From Artocarpus heterophyllus (taxonomy: Eukaryota > Streptophyta > Magnoliopsida > Rosales > Moraceae): a stretch of 64,000 nt of DNA. The DNA is taken from NCBI GenBank assembly GCA_025403435.1, contig CM046354.1, forward strand, positions 16,370,424 through 16,434,423. Direction: 5' to 3'. Positions within the stretch are counted from its first letter, which is position 1. Every line of letters starts with the position of its first letter. The notes under the pieces are model-generated. The model did not search any database. It saw only the letters and a list, made by a program, of their open reading frames with translations, and was not told where the DNA came from. Shown piece after piece: positions 1 through 13,700 of this stretch. A program made the translations under genes and the position numbers.

Positions 1-2390
1 CCTTGTGAGTCACCCATGTGGATAAGCTTGCATTTAATGTGAGATTAAGCTAAAAAATACCATTTCTTCTTAACTCCCACGACAACCATTGTTGGACCTT
101 CTCAAAAAATTTTCTCAACCCAAATCTTTGCAAAAATAACTCCAAACAAGCTCAAGAGGCAAAATTTAAGAAAGTTCAACAAATTTTAAGGTAAAACCTA
201 AACTTTTTTTCAAGTTTTCAAAGGGATTTTTCATGGTTAAGGGAGAGGTGGATTCATGGTGTTTTTGCATGAAAAATATCTAGGAAAAAGGATTCAAAGG
301 AGCCTTGAAGGGCAAGAATCACAAAGTTTTCAAGTTGGGTAAGTTTTGATGTTTAAAGTTTTAAAATTTTGTGATTTTTGTTTTGACTTTTATTTTCTTA
401 AAAAGTATATGGTTTCTTGAGCAAGTTTTGATTGAATTCCATAGAAATATGAATTATGGTGTGATGATATTGTGAAAATTGAGGTTTAAATGTTGAAAAT
501 GATAGTTTATATAAAAAGTACTATTTTTGTAATTTTGGTATTAGTATTGCAAACATAGTGTTGGAGGACGAAAATGACCTAGGAAAAGGTTGAAACTGCT
601 TATACAGTGGCTGGGAGGCAGTTTTGAAATGAATTTTTACAAAAATGCCCTAAGGACTAAATTGAAAGAAAAAGTTCTTTTTCGGCACAATTGAAAAATG
701 CCCAAAAACACCCCTATACAGTAAGAATTTTGAAAAAGTTAAAACATAAAAGTTGTAGATCTCGACGAAATTGTTAGGCAACGTGGATGGTTCGTCGAAA
801 ATCTCAACCATTTGAAAGATTTTAATTTTTCAAGAATTTGTTAAAATTAAAAAAAAATTAAAGGGCAAAAATGTCATTTTCCAAAATGATTTAGGGTATT
901 GTTCTTTAAGTAAAAATGTTCTTATACAAAATAAAAAAGTATGGTTTAAAAGATTAATTTTAGTCCTAGGAGTAAATTGTCAAAATTTTCAATTCAAAGG
1001 TTAAATTGTAAAGTTTTACTGGAAATGGGGCATAGAGATGAAATAAGGAGATCCAACCCATTAGATCATTGTTTTGAAATTAAAACGTGACTATTTTCGT
1101 AGAATAGCAAAATCGAGCTCGAGAAAGTTAGTAGGCCCGTTAGAGGCAAATCATCATTTTTCTCGAGTAGACCGAATTGCTCTAAAATGTCCCTAGATGG
1201 GGAAAAAGGAATGATTAGATAAACTTCTGCCTTCGTTAGAAACGATAGGGTAAGGTTGGATTGAAATAAGAAAATCAGAAATTAGTGGAGTTGTATAATT
1301 ATACAAGTCAATTTATTAAGTACAATCGTTTCGTAATGAGACATAGAGGAAATAGTGAACTTTGGCTAATAGCTTTGTAATTAGCCAACAGGAACCTAGA
1401 AGTCTAGGAGAGAGAAAACAAAGTTTCTTGCGCAGTACACGAATCAAGTAAGTTCTCATCCCACCTCTAATATGAAATTGTAGGTATAGAATGTGAAATA
1501 TATATATGTATACATGTGTGCATATCAAGGTGTATACCTGTGTGTATGCTATAACATGAATACCTATAAGTACATTAGTGTATACCTGTGAGTATACAGA
1601 ATAAATACCTATGTGTATATTATGATATGTACCTGTGTGTATACTATGTTAAGTACCTATGTGTACATTATGCCATGTACCTGTGTGTATATTAATGTGT
1701 ACCTGTGTGTATATAAAGTATGTACCTGTGTATACTGTATCGTACAAGAGCATTTATGTTTTGTGTATAACATGTGTTTATCACTTCATGCATGGTATGA
1801 TAACCACAATAAATGGACTGGTAATTATATCACCAGAAGTTAAGAAAAGTGTCGTACCGACTCCTGACTCAAGAGGAGTTTAAGAATATAATATGGTCTC
1901 GGTGTTACGAAGACTTAAGTGTGCAGTGGTACGAACACTTAAGCCCTAGTAAGAGATAAGATATAAAAAGGACAAAGAATGTTCATAAGTACGCATAATT
2001 GAGTCATGCTTTTATTGATTGTGCATGTAGGCTACCTTGGGACTTACTAGGCGTAAGCTCATTAAGTGTTTTATGTTGTAGGTATTCCGACAAGAAGGTC
2101 AAAATAATTTCATAGTTGAGCTGGCGGAGGGATGAATAATGTGCAGAATAGGTGTGGATTCTGCCACAGTATGTTTCCGTTGTAGTATATTTAAGCTATT
2201 TTGAAATGTAATGTTTAGTAAACAGTATTGTAAAAGAAAGGTTGCTGAAGTAAAAATATAGATGTTTGTATTTCGAAAGTTGCTAAAACCAGTATATGTG
2301 AAATATTTATTAAAAAAAATTTCTTAAATTATTGCCTATAAGTAAGTAAGTAAAAGGTTTATCACAGCCCGAAAAAGACAGGTTGTGACA
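1..2390 (+). repeat. Probable LTR remnant of a Ty3/gypsy-type retrotransposon
   Basis: No coding sequence is visible. The segment ends with a CCCGAAAA-type stretch followed by GTTGTGACA near 2360-2390. This resembles the 3' ends of long Tekay/Del-type plant LTRs, which often close with a CCCG-rich tract and a TGACA- or TTACA-like end. It starts before the window, so the 5' end is missing. No primer binding site follows the putative end, so it is more likely a solo or truncated LTR than an intact element. The family assignment is inferred from general appearance only. Confidence 0.4.
1530..1745. repeat. Minisatellite of ~22-29 bp units (TACCTGTGTGTAT core)
   Basis: About nine diverged copies of a unit opening with TACC(T)(G/A)TGTGTAT. 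Unit starts at 1630, 1654, 1678, 1700 and 1723 give spacings of 22-24 bp; units before 1630 are less regular. Short open frames here translate into repeated Cys/Val/Tyr-rich strings and are by-products of the repeat. It lies inside the putative LTR. Confidence 0.8.
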
Positions 2391-4671
2391 GTTAGTGTAC
2401 CAATTAAAAATTTGTTTCATCTAAAATCTATTTTACAATATTTATTTCTACCTATTTTTAAATTTTCTATTTTAATATATTTATCGAAATGCTCTTGGAA
2501 CTTCTATTTAATTCTGAAAATGCCATTTGGCATTATACGTCCAAAAGACCTTCGAAGGAGACTCATTCACTTGCCTTGCCCCCCTTAATCATTCTTTCTA
2601 TTATTTCCATCCACTTTCCCTCTTTCTCACGTCTCTCTTTCTTTCTCTGCACCTCTCTTTTATCACTTTTTTCCTTCTCTTTTTCTTCTTCCATGGTGAG
2701 ACAAACCAGAGAGACCAAAGGAGAACTCAAGCTAATCTTTCACAAGAGTTCACAAACAACTTCTTACAAGCTCAAGGATCAAGGAGACTTAAACGTTTTC
2801 AAGATCAAACCATTGATGTTTATAAATGATTATATATTGTTTCTATGCTTAGAAAGTTGTTAGAAAACCAAGAGTTTCTAGGAAAACGACACATAGTTTT
2901 TCCCAAGGGAAATTTAATAAAATCAAAGGCAAATTTTAGATACATGTGAGTTTTGAACCCCCAACCTTAAGGACAAATAAAGGAGACCAAACCACTAAAA
3001 TAAGGGTGGTTATTTAATAACTTATGTTTCAAAAATAATAAATAGTTTTCTATAAAGTTTGTAATTTCAAATAATTTTATTTTAATGAATATCAAACTTT
3101 TTAATTGTTTTATTTCTAAATATTTTATAATCGTATTATTTATTTTAAAAATTCATTTAATATATTCGTATCAAAATAAAATTTGTATGTTTTTATTTTA
3201 TTGTTATTTATTTATTTCATAATTTACTAAAATTAAGTTGGAAAAATTGAAGTTCACAATTTTAAAACATTAATAATTATGTTACACTAATAAAAATAAA
3301 TGGTAAATTGACATAATTATAAATTAAGATTTAAGTTAGAGTATGGTATTTCATACGTTTTAGGATAACGACATATTTGTAGCTTACGTGTTGAGCTTAA
3401 TTGTGTAAGCTGGAAGTTATCAATGGTATTTTGCAAAGAGGTAGGGATTCTATTACTCATCTTTAGTGAGGTTTTTATGGAATTAAAATTGGTTGATTTG
3501 CAAGGTATATAGATATATATATGTATGTTTGTTGAACTGCTATTATATAAGTATCACATATGAGATAATGACACAAACTCGTCCTATATTATACAATGAG
3601 GAATAAATTGGTTTGACATGTGTTGTTATGAATTGAGAAGCATGGTTAGGAAATCTAACTCTATAAATAATAATTGATTATAAAGGAATGGTAAGGCATG
3701 AAGAGGGCGACAGTTACATCCTTGGACACAAATACATTAAAAGGTAAAATAGGAGGAGGCGATGACGCTCTCTTAGGTTAAAAGTCTCAGAATGCACTAT
3801 ACAAGAATTCAGCTTAGTGAGGATCCAGGGCTTGATGTCCTCTCACCTGACACTCTCGGAATGATTGAAGAATGAAAAAGCGCACCCATTTGGGTTTCAA
3901 TGAGTTGAATGATGAATACTCTATTGAAACGTGGATACCTAAGAACATTGATGAATCATAATATTTGTACATATGTATATATATGGAACTCAGTAATGAT
4001 TAATGTAAGGTATCCACATAATATAATTGTAATGAATCTCATAAGATGTACAATGATTGAGAACTAATTAACCATGTTGGTTTCAATGTGAAAATGATAA
4101 AATCTAAAGCTAAGTAATGGTTTTTCCCTGCTGAGCATGTTGTTGCTTATCTCTTTATATTTTCATCTTTTCAGAACTCACAATGTGTGAGGTGGTGACA
4201 AAAAACATAGTTGAGGAAGCTATGTAGCTGTATTACATTAGAATTGCTTCATTTGTTAAAGAATGTCCTTTATGATAATGTAAGCATCGCATGACTGTAT
4301 TAACATGTGTTGAGGGTTAGAATGATGATGATGACAGTTTTGTATTATTAAATTTAAGGTGATACATTAAATTGTGGTTTAATTGTTATTCATATTTTGA
4401 TTTTGATTTGAGAGATTTTTCATTAAGTCCTGGGCAAATTTCTTTTGATGTTTTATTTTTAATTTTTTATCTTTATTTAATTCATTAAAACTTTTAACCC
4501 CCACTTAGAGGCGTTATAGAATTTTTGATATTAAAGCCTAAGTTCGGTTAGCCTAGGGAGTGTAGCACCACTTTAAATATCAATTTTGATATGGTTTTAA
4601 AGTTGAATTTTCAATGTCATCATCAAAATAGACCTTCATGTTAATTTATGCGGTCTAGGAGGATGTAACAT
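2391..4671 (+). repeat. Second probable LTR remnant, degenerate
   Basis: AT-rich, non-coding sequence with a CT-rich leader at about 2575-2690, an AGGAGAACTCAAGCT-type stretch near 2720 and an end reading GGAGGATGTAACA at about 4671. The order of parts (CT-rich leader, tail closing in a TAACA-type end) recalls a long gypsy LTR and the neighbouring remnant. Short frames at 2385-2863 are low-complexity and lack recognisable domains. Boundaries are approximate. Confidence 0.3.
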
Positions 4672-5280
4672 AGAGAAACCCTAGAATAAAGATATTAACG
4701 GTTATGTGAGTGCGATAATTATATGGAATGAATTTAGTAGATTGCTTAAGAGAGATTCGTATAGATACAAGGATCTATAAGCCTTTTATCTCGTAAGAAA
4801 TAGTAAGAAATATAAGGCTTGAGTTGTTGATTTTAAAGTTTGGCATGGTTGCGCCAAAATCTTATTAATTGATTCAAACAACGTAGTGATTATGCGCAGA
4901 CTTGACATAGTATTTAAGTCTTGATAAATTTTCTTGGAGGTTCTATTTACTTAAGGAACATGAGATAAGTTAGGAATCCATGACATTGAACCTTGAGTGA
5001 GATAAATGTTAATCTTTTGGTCTGTTACGATTTTGTAAAGTCAAAGAATTTATGAATTTCAAGGTTAGAATGTTTCTGTTGCGTACATTGTATTTAAGTG
5101 GTAACATTAGTCCTTATGAACAGAAATAATGTGAGAATGTCTAATAGAAGTTTCCTCAAGTAAATTATAATACTTAAGGCATCTGTAATGATTTTGGACC
5201 TTTATGATAAAAGGTTTAACTTTTAGATGCTTAGATGTGAATTTCTTAGTTACTTAAAGTTTTGTAATACTTAAGGCATT
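4672..5280. other. Non-coding AT-rich spacer
   Basis: No gene or recognisable domain seen. A short local direct repeat (AATACTTAAGGCAT-CTGTAATGATT type) occurs at about 5168 and 5266, the second copy directly abutting the LTR at 5281. Confidence 0.5.
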
Positions 5281-5638
5281 TGTAATGATTGCGGAGTCTA
5301 TCTCCGATGACCAAGACAAACCATCTCCCATTAGGAATATAGACAACATAACAATCTTTGCATAAATAAAGCACCCAACTTTATTCATTCGATTGTGGAT
5401 CTTATGATTTAGACCGTCACCTTAAGAATCGTGTCTTCCAAGTAATCTGTCCATCATACGTCTAATTCTTAAAGTTTAGATCGACAGTCTAAGACTTTTG
5501 TTTGCTTAACATACATTCAACAAATATGAACGTAAAGAGAATAAGATTTAATATATAAATAATAAATAAATTCTTTATTGATAAAATGTCTTCAAAAACA
5601 TATTACATTTTTACTCCTTAAGGCATATATGTCTAACA
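5281..5638 (-). repeat. LTR copy A (358 bp) of a decayed LTR retrotransposon
   Basis: This segment aligns along its length with 8769-9129. Both begin TGT and end ACA on the plus strand, consistent with TG...CA LTR ends. On the minus strand both start TGTTAGACAT. Numerous substitutions separate the two, so the element is old. Under the minus-strand reading this would be the 3' LTR. Confidence 0.6.
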
Positions 5639-5678
5639 TGTTGTTGGTGCTAAAATACTAAAATGGAGCCCACTGAGT

Positions 5679-6230
5679 ATGTTTATAAACATGGTTCAAA
5701 CTCAAGATTTAAACTGTTATGGCATTTCAAATTTTGTGAAAAAAACATGTATCAAAATTTATTTGAATCAAAATCTTTTTTATATTCAAATCTATATTCC
5801 TAAACGGGCTCCAAGTGCCAATTCATATGAAATAAATGTGGATGTTGTCTTTCTCATGACAAGAGACGAATGGGTATTGGGGTTGTCATTATAGATTCTA
5901 AGGGACAAGTATTATTTGGCATTGGGTAAGAATTTTAGAGATTGTTTGCAATCTAAAGATGTTGAACTTGTGGCCTTGTTGTACAGTCCTATGTGGGCAA
6001 AAGATGTTGGACTACTTCTATGTTATGTGGAAATGGATGCCCTAGCTGTGGTTTAGGCTCTACAATATTTACTAGATTATAATAATGAGTTTAGTAGCCA
6101 CCAGTCAATGTATTGTGTTCATCATCTAATTAGTCATATTTATAATGAAGCTAACGAGGCTACTCATAAATTAGCAAAATTCTCTTCTTGGTTAATGAAC
6201 TTATTTGGTTAGAGGAGACTCTTCCTTTCA
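5679..6230 (+). pseudogene. Decayed RNase H-like domain from a non-LTR retroelement
   Basis: Read through stops and shifts, the plus strand spells blocks typical of the plant RNase H-like (RVT_3) domain: an EINVD block at about 5830, GIGVV-IDSKGQV at about 5875-5910, an EMDALAV block at about 6030 and an EANEATHKLAKFS block at about 6150-6185. In intact proteins these hold the first catalytic Asp, the strand-2 hairpin, the helix with the catalytic Glu and the C-terminal His-containing region. Several in-frame stops and at least one frameshift make it non-functional. It lies between the two LTR copies but in the opposite sense, so it is probably a separate nested insertion. Confidence 0.55.
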
Positions 6231-6240
6231 AATATGAATT

Positions 6241-8768
6241 GTGTGGAATTCTTCAAATTAATATAATGGATTCAATTTTTTTTTTCTTAGAGAGAGAAAT
6301 ATTAAAATTATATTCAAGTTGCTTAAAAGAATACACCTATACAAAATTTGTATTAATATATGAATAAATGGAAAAGAAAAATCAGGGGAACAACACTCAT
6401 TATATATTTTCTCGGAAAAAAAAAACTAGGAATAAAAACTTTAATTTTATCTTTTTATTAACTCTTTTTTTAGAAAATCAAACTGATTGATTGATATGAC
6501 AATTTCTTTTTTTTACCAACTTTAATTAATTGATATGACAATCCTTTTTATCAACTTTTCAGTTATCTTTTTAATGGAAAATGTAACTTCCTATTGATCA
6601 ATTGATATGATAATCTCTTATTTTAAAGGAAAATTTCATTCCAATAACAAATGATATGAATGACCCTATAGTGTAAGGCAAAGACCCGTATCACCAATAC
6701 AACAAAGAAACACTCAGAAAGAAAGATGCATGCCTAAAGCTCAAGAAACGAAAGTATTTCGATATAACAAGAGAGACCACATAATGCTCTATTTAACCCT
6801 CTACAATTGACAAAAGCTTCCAATTGATAGCGAGCCACGACACTATAACACATAGACCACCACCGCACTATATAGACACAAGACTAAAGGACAGAACAAA
6901 ACAAACAAACATAGATAAATGAATACAAAAGCATTATTATTATACTCAAATGTTTAACACAAACAAAAAAGGAAAAAAAAGCCACAACAACACAAAACAA
7001 AATCCCAAAAACAAAGCAAACCATGCAAACGAAATAGTCATAACATCGGTTTTGTAACCAGTTCCATAGAGGAAAGAAACCTTGCCTGGGTGTAGAGTGT
7101 TGGAAAAAAAATGCGCAGTAAAATTTTAAAAATTTTATATCAGAATATTTTCTAAAACACAAGTTTGACATGTTATATGCATAAATTAACCAGATCTTAC
7201 TAACCTTTGTGTGCCGAAAAGCTCCTGCAATCAGTGAAGAGAAGTAACGTTTCAGAAGGACCTCAACCAACTGGCCTTCTTTGCTATTCTCTATCCACTA
7301 TCGGAGTGAGTGTGAGCTTACACGTATAGCTCTTCCTCTAGGTGACTCTCCTTCCAACCAATTGAGAGAACCTAAAGCTAGTGTTCGTGATTTGTGAACA
7401 AGAGCTCTTAAAGAGTTTCAGATTCTCACCAGTTGAGTATCACTCTTAATCTCTCAATTAATATAAATAACTTATGTGACTTACTCCCAATTTATAGAGG
7501 TTGGGTCTAGGGTTAGTCCTTATCAGATTAGGTCTCAAAAATTCGAATCAGAATCAAATTCGGATCAATATCTGATAAAAATTCGAGTGAAAATGCGTAA
7601 TCTTTTTTCCGCACATTGGTAGGCTGATCTGCCTAATTGGCAGGCCAAATTTGCCCCATCGGTAGGCTGAACTTAAGGATTGGCATGTCGAACTGCAAAA
7701 AAAAAGTTTCAGCGAATCTTTTATTTTTCACCCAAGATTCTATAGGATAAAGTCTCAGTTTTAATTCAAATAACTCAATAGAGAAGTTATCTAATTAAAA
7801 CAACTTTATCTAGATAATCTCTAGGAAAATAAATGAATTCCTAATAATTCTACAAGTTTATCTTGATTTAATTTATTCAAAATTAAATCAACTGATAAAC
7901 AGACAAGAATTATCTGATCCCAATAATTCAACAAGTTTATCTTGAATTAATTTTATCACAAAATTAATTCAACCGATAAACATACATGAATTATTTAATT
8001 CTTTTGAATTTCAACCAATCTAATAAATCTGACATAAGTCACCAATTATTAGAAAAGCATGACGTATCATTACAAGATATTGTGAGCTAGCAAAGGGGAC
8101 TAAATGGACCTATATAGTTCAAGCTTTCGATAATTACGAAACCCAATATCCCAAATATATATTTCATAATTATCAACTCCAACATTACTCCACTAAAAGC
8201 TTGGAGCTGCACTCTCGAACTACATAGAATTACGAAGCTCGTATAACTAACTTTCCATGACATATCATAGTGCATTGTATCCCCATAGGATTATCCATAA
8301 CCGGTTTAAGGACAAGTTCTGTCTTAACTTCCTGATTATTTTTATCTTACATTCTATTATCTCACCATCGAAAAACTTACCATCCAAAGACAGTATATCA
8401 TTTGATTACACCTATGTATCCAAATGGTTGAGCGCTCTAGTTTTTCAATTACAGGATAACTCATATAAGAGGATTTCACTACTCCTAAAGAGGAGCTATG
8501 GATTCCATATCTATGAATAACAGGTCTACGCCATCAAAAGTTATGCCTCCAATGTACCGGCATGCTTACCACTATTAAGATGTGGGTGTCACCCTTTGGT
8601 TCATCAAAAGACACAAGTCAAGACAACGGGCCCACTTTTCATCTTAGGATTAAGATACAATACAAATGATTGTCTAAAATGAATTGATTTGCACATACAG
8701 AATTATTAATCTAAATCAATTTACTTTATGTCCCGATCTAACAATCGTTACCTATGACAACGTGCCAA
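6241..8768. other. Non-coding interior between the LTR pair
   Basis: No credible gene. A 128-codon minus frame (6884-7270) is hydrophobic and low in information, with no domain I recognise. Just inside LTR copy B the minus strand reads TTGGCACGTTGTCATAGGT, which resembles a mutated primer binding site of the TGGCGCCGTTG type (tRNA-Asp in some plant gypsy elements). The rest is AT-rich and may be the interior of a non-coding LTR element. Confidence 0.35.
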
Positions 8769-9129
8769 TGTTTCTATTCACGGAGTCCACCTCCGATGGC
8801 CAAGACAAACCATCTCCCAATATGGATATAAACAACATAACAATCTTTACATGAATAAAGTGCCCAACTTTATTCCCTTGATTGCGGATCTTATGATTCA
8901 GACCATCACCTTAAGAATCATGTCTTCCGTATAATTTGTCCATCATATGTCCAATTCTTAAAGGTTTAGACCGACAGTCTTAGACTATTGTTTGCTTAAC
9001 ATACATTCAACAAATATGAATGTAAAGAGGACAAGATTTGGTATATAAACAATAAATAAATTCTTTATTAATAAAAATGTCTCCAAAAACTTATTACATT
9101 TTTACTCTTTAGGACATTCATGTCTAACA
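8769..9129 (-). repeat. LTR copy B (361 bp), partner of 5281-5638
   Basis: Homologous over its whole length to 5281-5638 with scattered substitutions, including the ACTTTATTC, GACAGTCT-AGAC and CATACATTCAACAAATATGAA blocks. It starts TGT and ends TCTAACA. It would be the 5' LTR if the element runs on the minus strand, because the PBS-like remnant lies at 8746-8768. I see no clear target-site duplication outside the pair. Confidence 0.6.
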
Positions 9130-9775
9130 TAGGGTCCATACACCATTGTTGCCAGCCGTCACCTGCCGCACCAAGATGACTCCATACCGTGGGCCACAAA
9201 ACCACCACAAAGATTTCTTCCCACCGCCACCCATATAGTGTGACAACCACTGCCCCAGCAAACCAAAAGCCATTACAACTGAAGAAGCCGCCAACCCTAA
9301 TCCAAGGAATCCTGCATGAAGGACAACCAACCTAAAGCAACTCGACAGTGAGGGATTTATGGAAAACCAAATAACCGTATACCCACAAGAACCACAAAAA
9401 CGTCAACTGCAACAGCCCATATTGCTCCCCTAACCCCGCTAAATCCATCATGCACTAAGGACTTGCACTTGAGGCTAGAAATCCAAAGGCCGACGAGAGC
9501 GCCGCCATTGGATTTTGACCCCAAACTCAAAAAAAAACTAGGAGTTTCTAATTAGAGAGAAGGTGAAGACAATTAAAAAAAAAAAAACTTTTTTGTGAAT
9601 TCAACACTATGGCAATATTTTAAACGTCTATTAATAAAAAAAAAAAAAGAGAGAGTCCCTGTAAAAATTTGGATTTATGTTGGTGTCTTTTAACCTTTTT
9701 TTCCCCTGAAAATATTATTTTTATAATTATTATTATTATTTTTTCACACAATAGCCCGAAAAAGGGCATTTAAGA
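9130..9775. other. Intergenic sequence upstream of the taxilin gene
   Basis: Short overlapping minus frames at 9068-9330 show no domain. 9560-9660 has several A runs. Nothing here can be called as a gene; the last part probably holds the taxilin promoter. Confidence 0.4.
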
Positions 9776-9839
9776 TATTGACACGTAGGAAAACGAGCTT
9801 GTTCATTATTTCTTTTTCTTTTTCTTTTTCGTTCTCACC

Positions 9840-10747
9840 CCTAGAAAGTGGAAAAGAAGAAGAGAGAGCGTGGATTTTGAGTCCGCTAAAATACAGAGAG
9901 CTGGTACGAAAACCCCAGCCGAGCCGAGAATCAGAAACTCAATTTGGCGGAGCCCACCACCCAGATTTCCAGAATATATATTACAATTACACCCATTTCG
10001 CTTTCCTCACTTTTCTTCCCCTCTCTCTCTCTCTTCTTCCAATCTCCCTGGTAATTTTTCTACTCTATTCGTCCTTTTTTTTCCTCAAATTTTTTTAGGA
10101 ATTTTTCTGATTGCCTCATAATGTTGATGAGCTTACTTTGGTTCATCATCGCTTCTTCCATTTCTTTTGATGAGCAAGCTTTTCTGTTTGGTTCCTAGTA
10201 AAGTAACGGAAAATAGCGCGGCAAGTGAGTTTTTGAATAATTGCTTCCGTTTGTTTGTTAGGCGATTGAATGGCTAGTGAAAGTAGAAATTTTTCTTTCC
10301 CTAAACCTCAATCGATTGAATTTTGCTGGATATATTTAGTTATTATTCTGTGGCTTTCGAAATTCCAATAAACTTTTGGGGGAGAAAAGGAAAAGGGGGA
10401 CTCTTTTTATAAAGGGCGGATTCTTTTTATGCCTAGGTTTATGTTAAATCTAGGTTCATTAAGAGAGCCGAGGTTTGTATTGAGTGCAATATGGTAAAAT
10501 AGAAGCTTGGGTAGGAATGAATTCACGCTAATTAGGTTGGTCGGCTTTTATTGATGAATTATTTGGGTCGATTTTTTAACGTTTCTGTTAATGTAATTTC
10601 CAGATTCATATTTGAATTGAGGATTTCAATTTTGAAAACCTGAACTAAATGAATCATCATTTGGATGTTTGCTTAGTACCAATATGGTGAGTCAAAGTTG
10701 TAAATTTTGATGATAAATCCGATACCAAGTGTTGATTTATAGGTAAT
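9840..10747 (+). other. Taxilin 5' leader with an intron
   Basis: A CT-repeat at about 10019-10034 precedes a good donor (CCCTG|GTAATT, intron from 10051). The acceptor TTTATAG ends at 10742, five bases before the start codon. The coding exon therefore appears to be preceded by a ~690-bp leader intron. The transcription start is not determined. Confidence 0.5.
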
Positions 10748-13700
10748 ATGGAGAACCCTGAAGCAAATCAGCTTCCAGAAGTGGATTCGTTGCCAGATGG
10801 ATTTGTCGACGGCTCCATGGAGCCTGTGGCTCCTGCAACTCCTAATTTAGAACAAGAGAAGCCTTTGGGAATTCACAAGAAGGGTGATACCTCAGAAGTT
10901 GACTCCTCAAATAAATCCCTTGATGAGTCTTCAGGAAATGAGTTTCGAAAAATCCAGGGTAGGACAGAAAAGACTCATAAACTGAGAACTTTTCCTGTTG
11001 TGTTATCTGAATCAGAGAATTTTGATGATTTAGTTGAGGCACCAAGAAAAGATTGTGTGGAGCAGTCTGAAGGTCCACATGTCACACTGGATTCGTCTGA
11101 ATCTTGCGGGGGAAAGGAACAACTTAAAGAAAAATGCCAAAGTTCAGAGACACGTAGTTTTCTTTTTCCCTGAAGTTCCCAACTTCTCTCAAAATGAAAT
11201 TTGCATTTGGTTATTACTGATGCATTTGCTTTTGAATGTTCAATATCAGTTTATTGTCCTCACTTGTCATCCCTTTTGCAGCCACTAAAGGAGACTCTGA
11301 CGCATCAACTGATGTAAAGGAAACGACTTCACCAGAGATTGCAGATACTTTGAAAAATAAAAAACCTGTCAGTGTTTATCTTTGGTGCACGTGATGTCAT
11401 AAAAGAGTGCTGTTTTTAGTTTTATTTTTATTCTTTTAGTTTTGGTGGCAAAAATTGTATATGAGGATTGTGGATGCATTAAGAAAACTTCAAATTGTTA
11501 TTTAGAAATCAGGCAGTGCATTGAGAAAATTATTAATGTTATTTTTTCTTTCAGAGAACATAAGATCTTTTACAATTCTAATTTCGGATAAATCCACACC
11601 AGCCATCCCCTGCCAAAAAAAAGTAAAAAAGGATCTTGTGATTTATGGCTTTCACATATGGTTTGCTTCGTTTCAGAGTGAGAGCTTACTAGGCCTTGTG
11701 AATCTTTGACTGTGTTTTCTGTTTTACACAATATAATGTATCCGCATGTAGGTATTGACAAGTTAATTCTAAAGCTTTTCGGGTGGATCTTTTTTACCCA
11801 GGAAACCGGTGAGACCAAGCGTAAGAGTGCAAAGCGTACCTTAAAATCAGAAAAAGAGTTTCTAGAGTTCACTTTGAAATATCAGCAAGTTCTTACTGAA
11901 AGAGATGCAGGTATGTCAATATCATTATATTAATGTTATGGTTACACACTGATCTCTTTCTTTACAAAGGTGCAGTCAGATTTCAACATTCTTTTGGTAT
12001 TTAATTCTAAGTTTTATATGTTATACGGTATGTCCATACTCCTGATATAAGCAACACTGTTGCCTAATTACATTTTAGTGTGATTCACCCTTTTCTTCTT
12101 GGTAGCCATTGCTGTTCGAGATAAACTTGAGTCACTGTGCAGGGAGCTACAGCGTCAAAACAAAGTGCTAATGGTAGGCATTCTTTAATATCTGTAAAAT
12201 CCCAGATTTGCTTTTTTATTTATATTGTTGATGTTGGCCAGAAGTCTTAAAGCTTGTTTTTGAACTGCAATATGTAATTTGCAAATGCAGACCTTTTTTT
12301 TTATTTGGTAATTATAAAACTGATATCGGCAGGGGAATATTTGATGCCTAACTGATAATTGTGACAGGATGAATGTAAAAGGGTGTCCACCGAGGGTCAA
12401 AATTTGAGACTAGAATTATCAGCTAAGTTCCAAGATGCAATAAAGGTCAGATTTGGATCTCTCTCCCCGTCTCGTGTCTGGTTATAATCTTCCTTGTTGT
12501 ATTGACATATCTAGAGTCTCTGTGACGCTTTCTGCATTTTATGTTACCATCTATCTTCTTTAGTAGTTTTTTGTATTTAAGTCCTGTTCTTTTGCTTGCA
12601 TCAACACCTAGAAGCACGTGTACGGTTGTTTTAGCATTAAATTTGTATCCACTGTACTTTACATGCAATATTGTGGTTACCTATTTGAAATGGAGTTTTT
12701 TGGTCTCGAAACTAAATTTAAGACTGCTCAGGAAAGAGAATAAGCTATAAATTATATTGAGAGCTAATCCTACTGGGAGAGATCCCTTCCAAATTTTATT
12801 CAGAATCCTAATATGTGTATATTTTGTTAATTTATTGTCTGACAAGTTCATACAAACTCTGCCAAAAAAAAAAACTATAATTGTAGATATAATTATTACG
12901 TCCAAAGTTGCCAAAAACAGTACATTATGAATGTAATGATTTTGAAAAAGTTATTGGAACAAGATGTCTATTTGTGACTCCAAGTATAGAACTGTATATT
13001 CTGGGTTATTAGCATATTTGAAGCTTCATATATGGGGCCTAGGCTTAAGCTTTACGTATTATGCATGGAACACCAGATGATTTTATCTTGTTTTACCATA
13101 TAAAACTATGTTTCTGATGTTGGTGCCTGGTATGGATATAAGAATACAGGTTAACATGTCATTATTATTAGATCTTTGATCAGCGACCTACTGCTTTTGA
13201 CATCTTGACGTGGGTATTTTCTTTGGTTACAGGATGTGAGCAATAAGCTAGATGAGCAAAAGGATGAATGTCTCTCTCAGCTGAAGGAGAATGAGATGTA
13301 AGACTTGCATGTGTAACATAATTGTAGCATTACATTGTTCCTATTACCCTTCAAAATCTCTCTCTCAGAAGAGGGGAGGAGCAGCGTGCAGAGATGGTTT
13401 CTGATCATTGAAAATAATAGGACTGCAACTTTTACTGTTCCATGTCGTCTTTATTTTTCCTAATTAATACTGTTATCTATGCGATGTTTCATTTAGTTGC
13501 CAAGCATTAGAACCAAGTGATCATGACTATGCCTGTGACCACCTTGCTTGTGAGTGGACAGAAATTACTAACCTTGTATCTCAAATTAGTCAAATATGAA
13601 AATGAAACCATCTTGCAACTTGAGGCTAGATGTTGAAGAAATTATAAAGTACTGGTCATGTCTGCTACTATCTTCTAGTTTTCTTAATTAATTTTGCATT

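Noticed and set aside
6884..7270. 128-codon hydrophobic minus ORF
   Set aside because: Low-complexity Phe/Val/Cys-rich, no domain, inside an old transposon.
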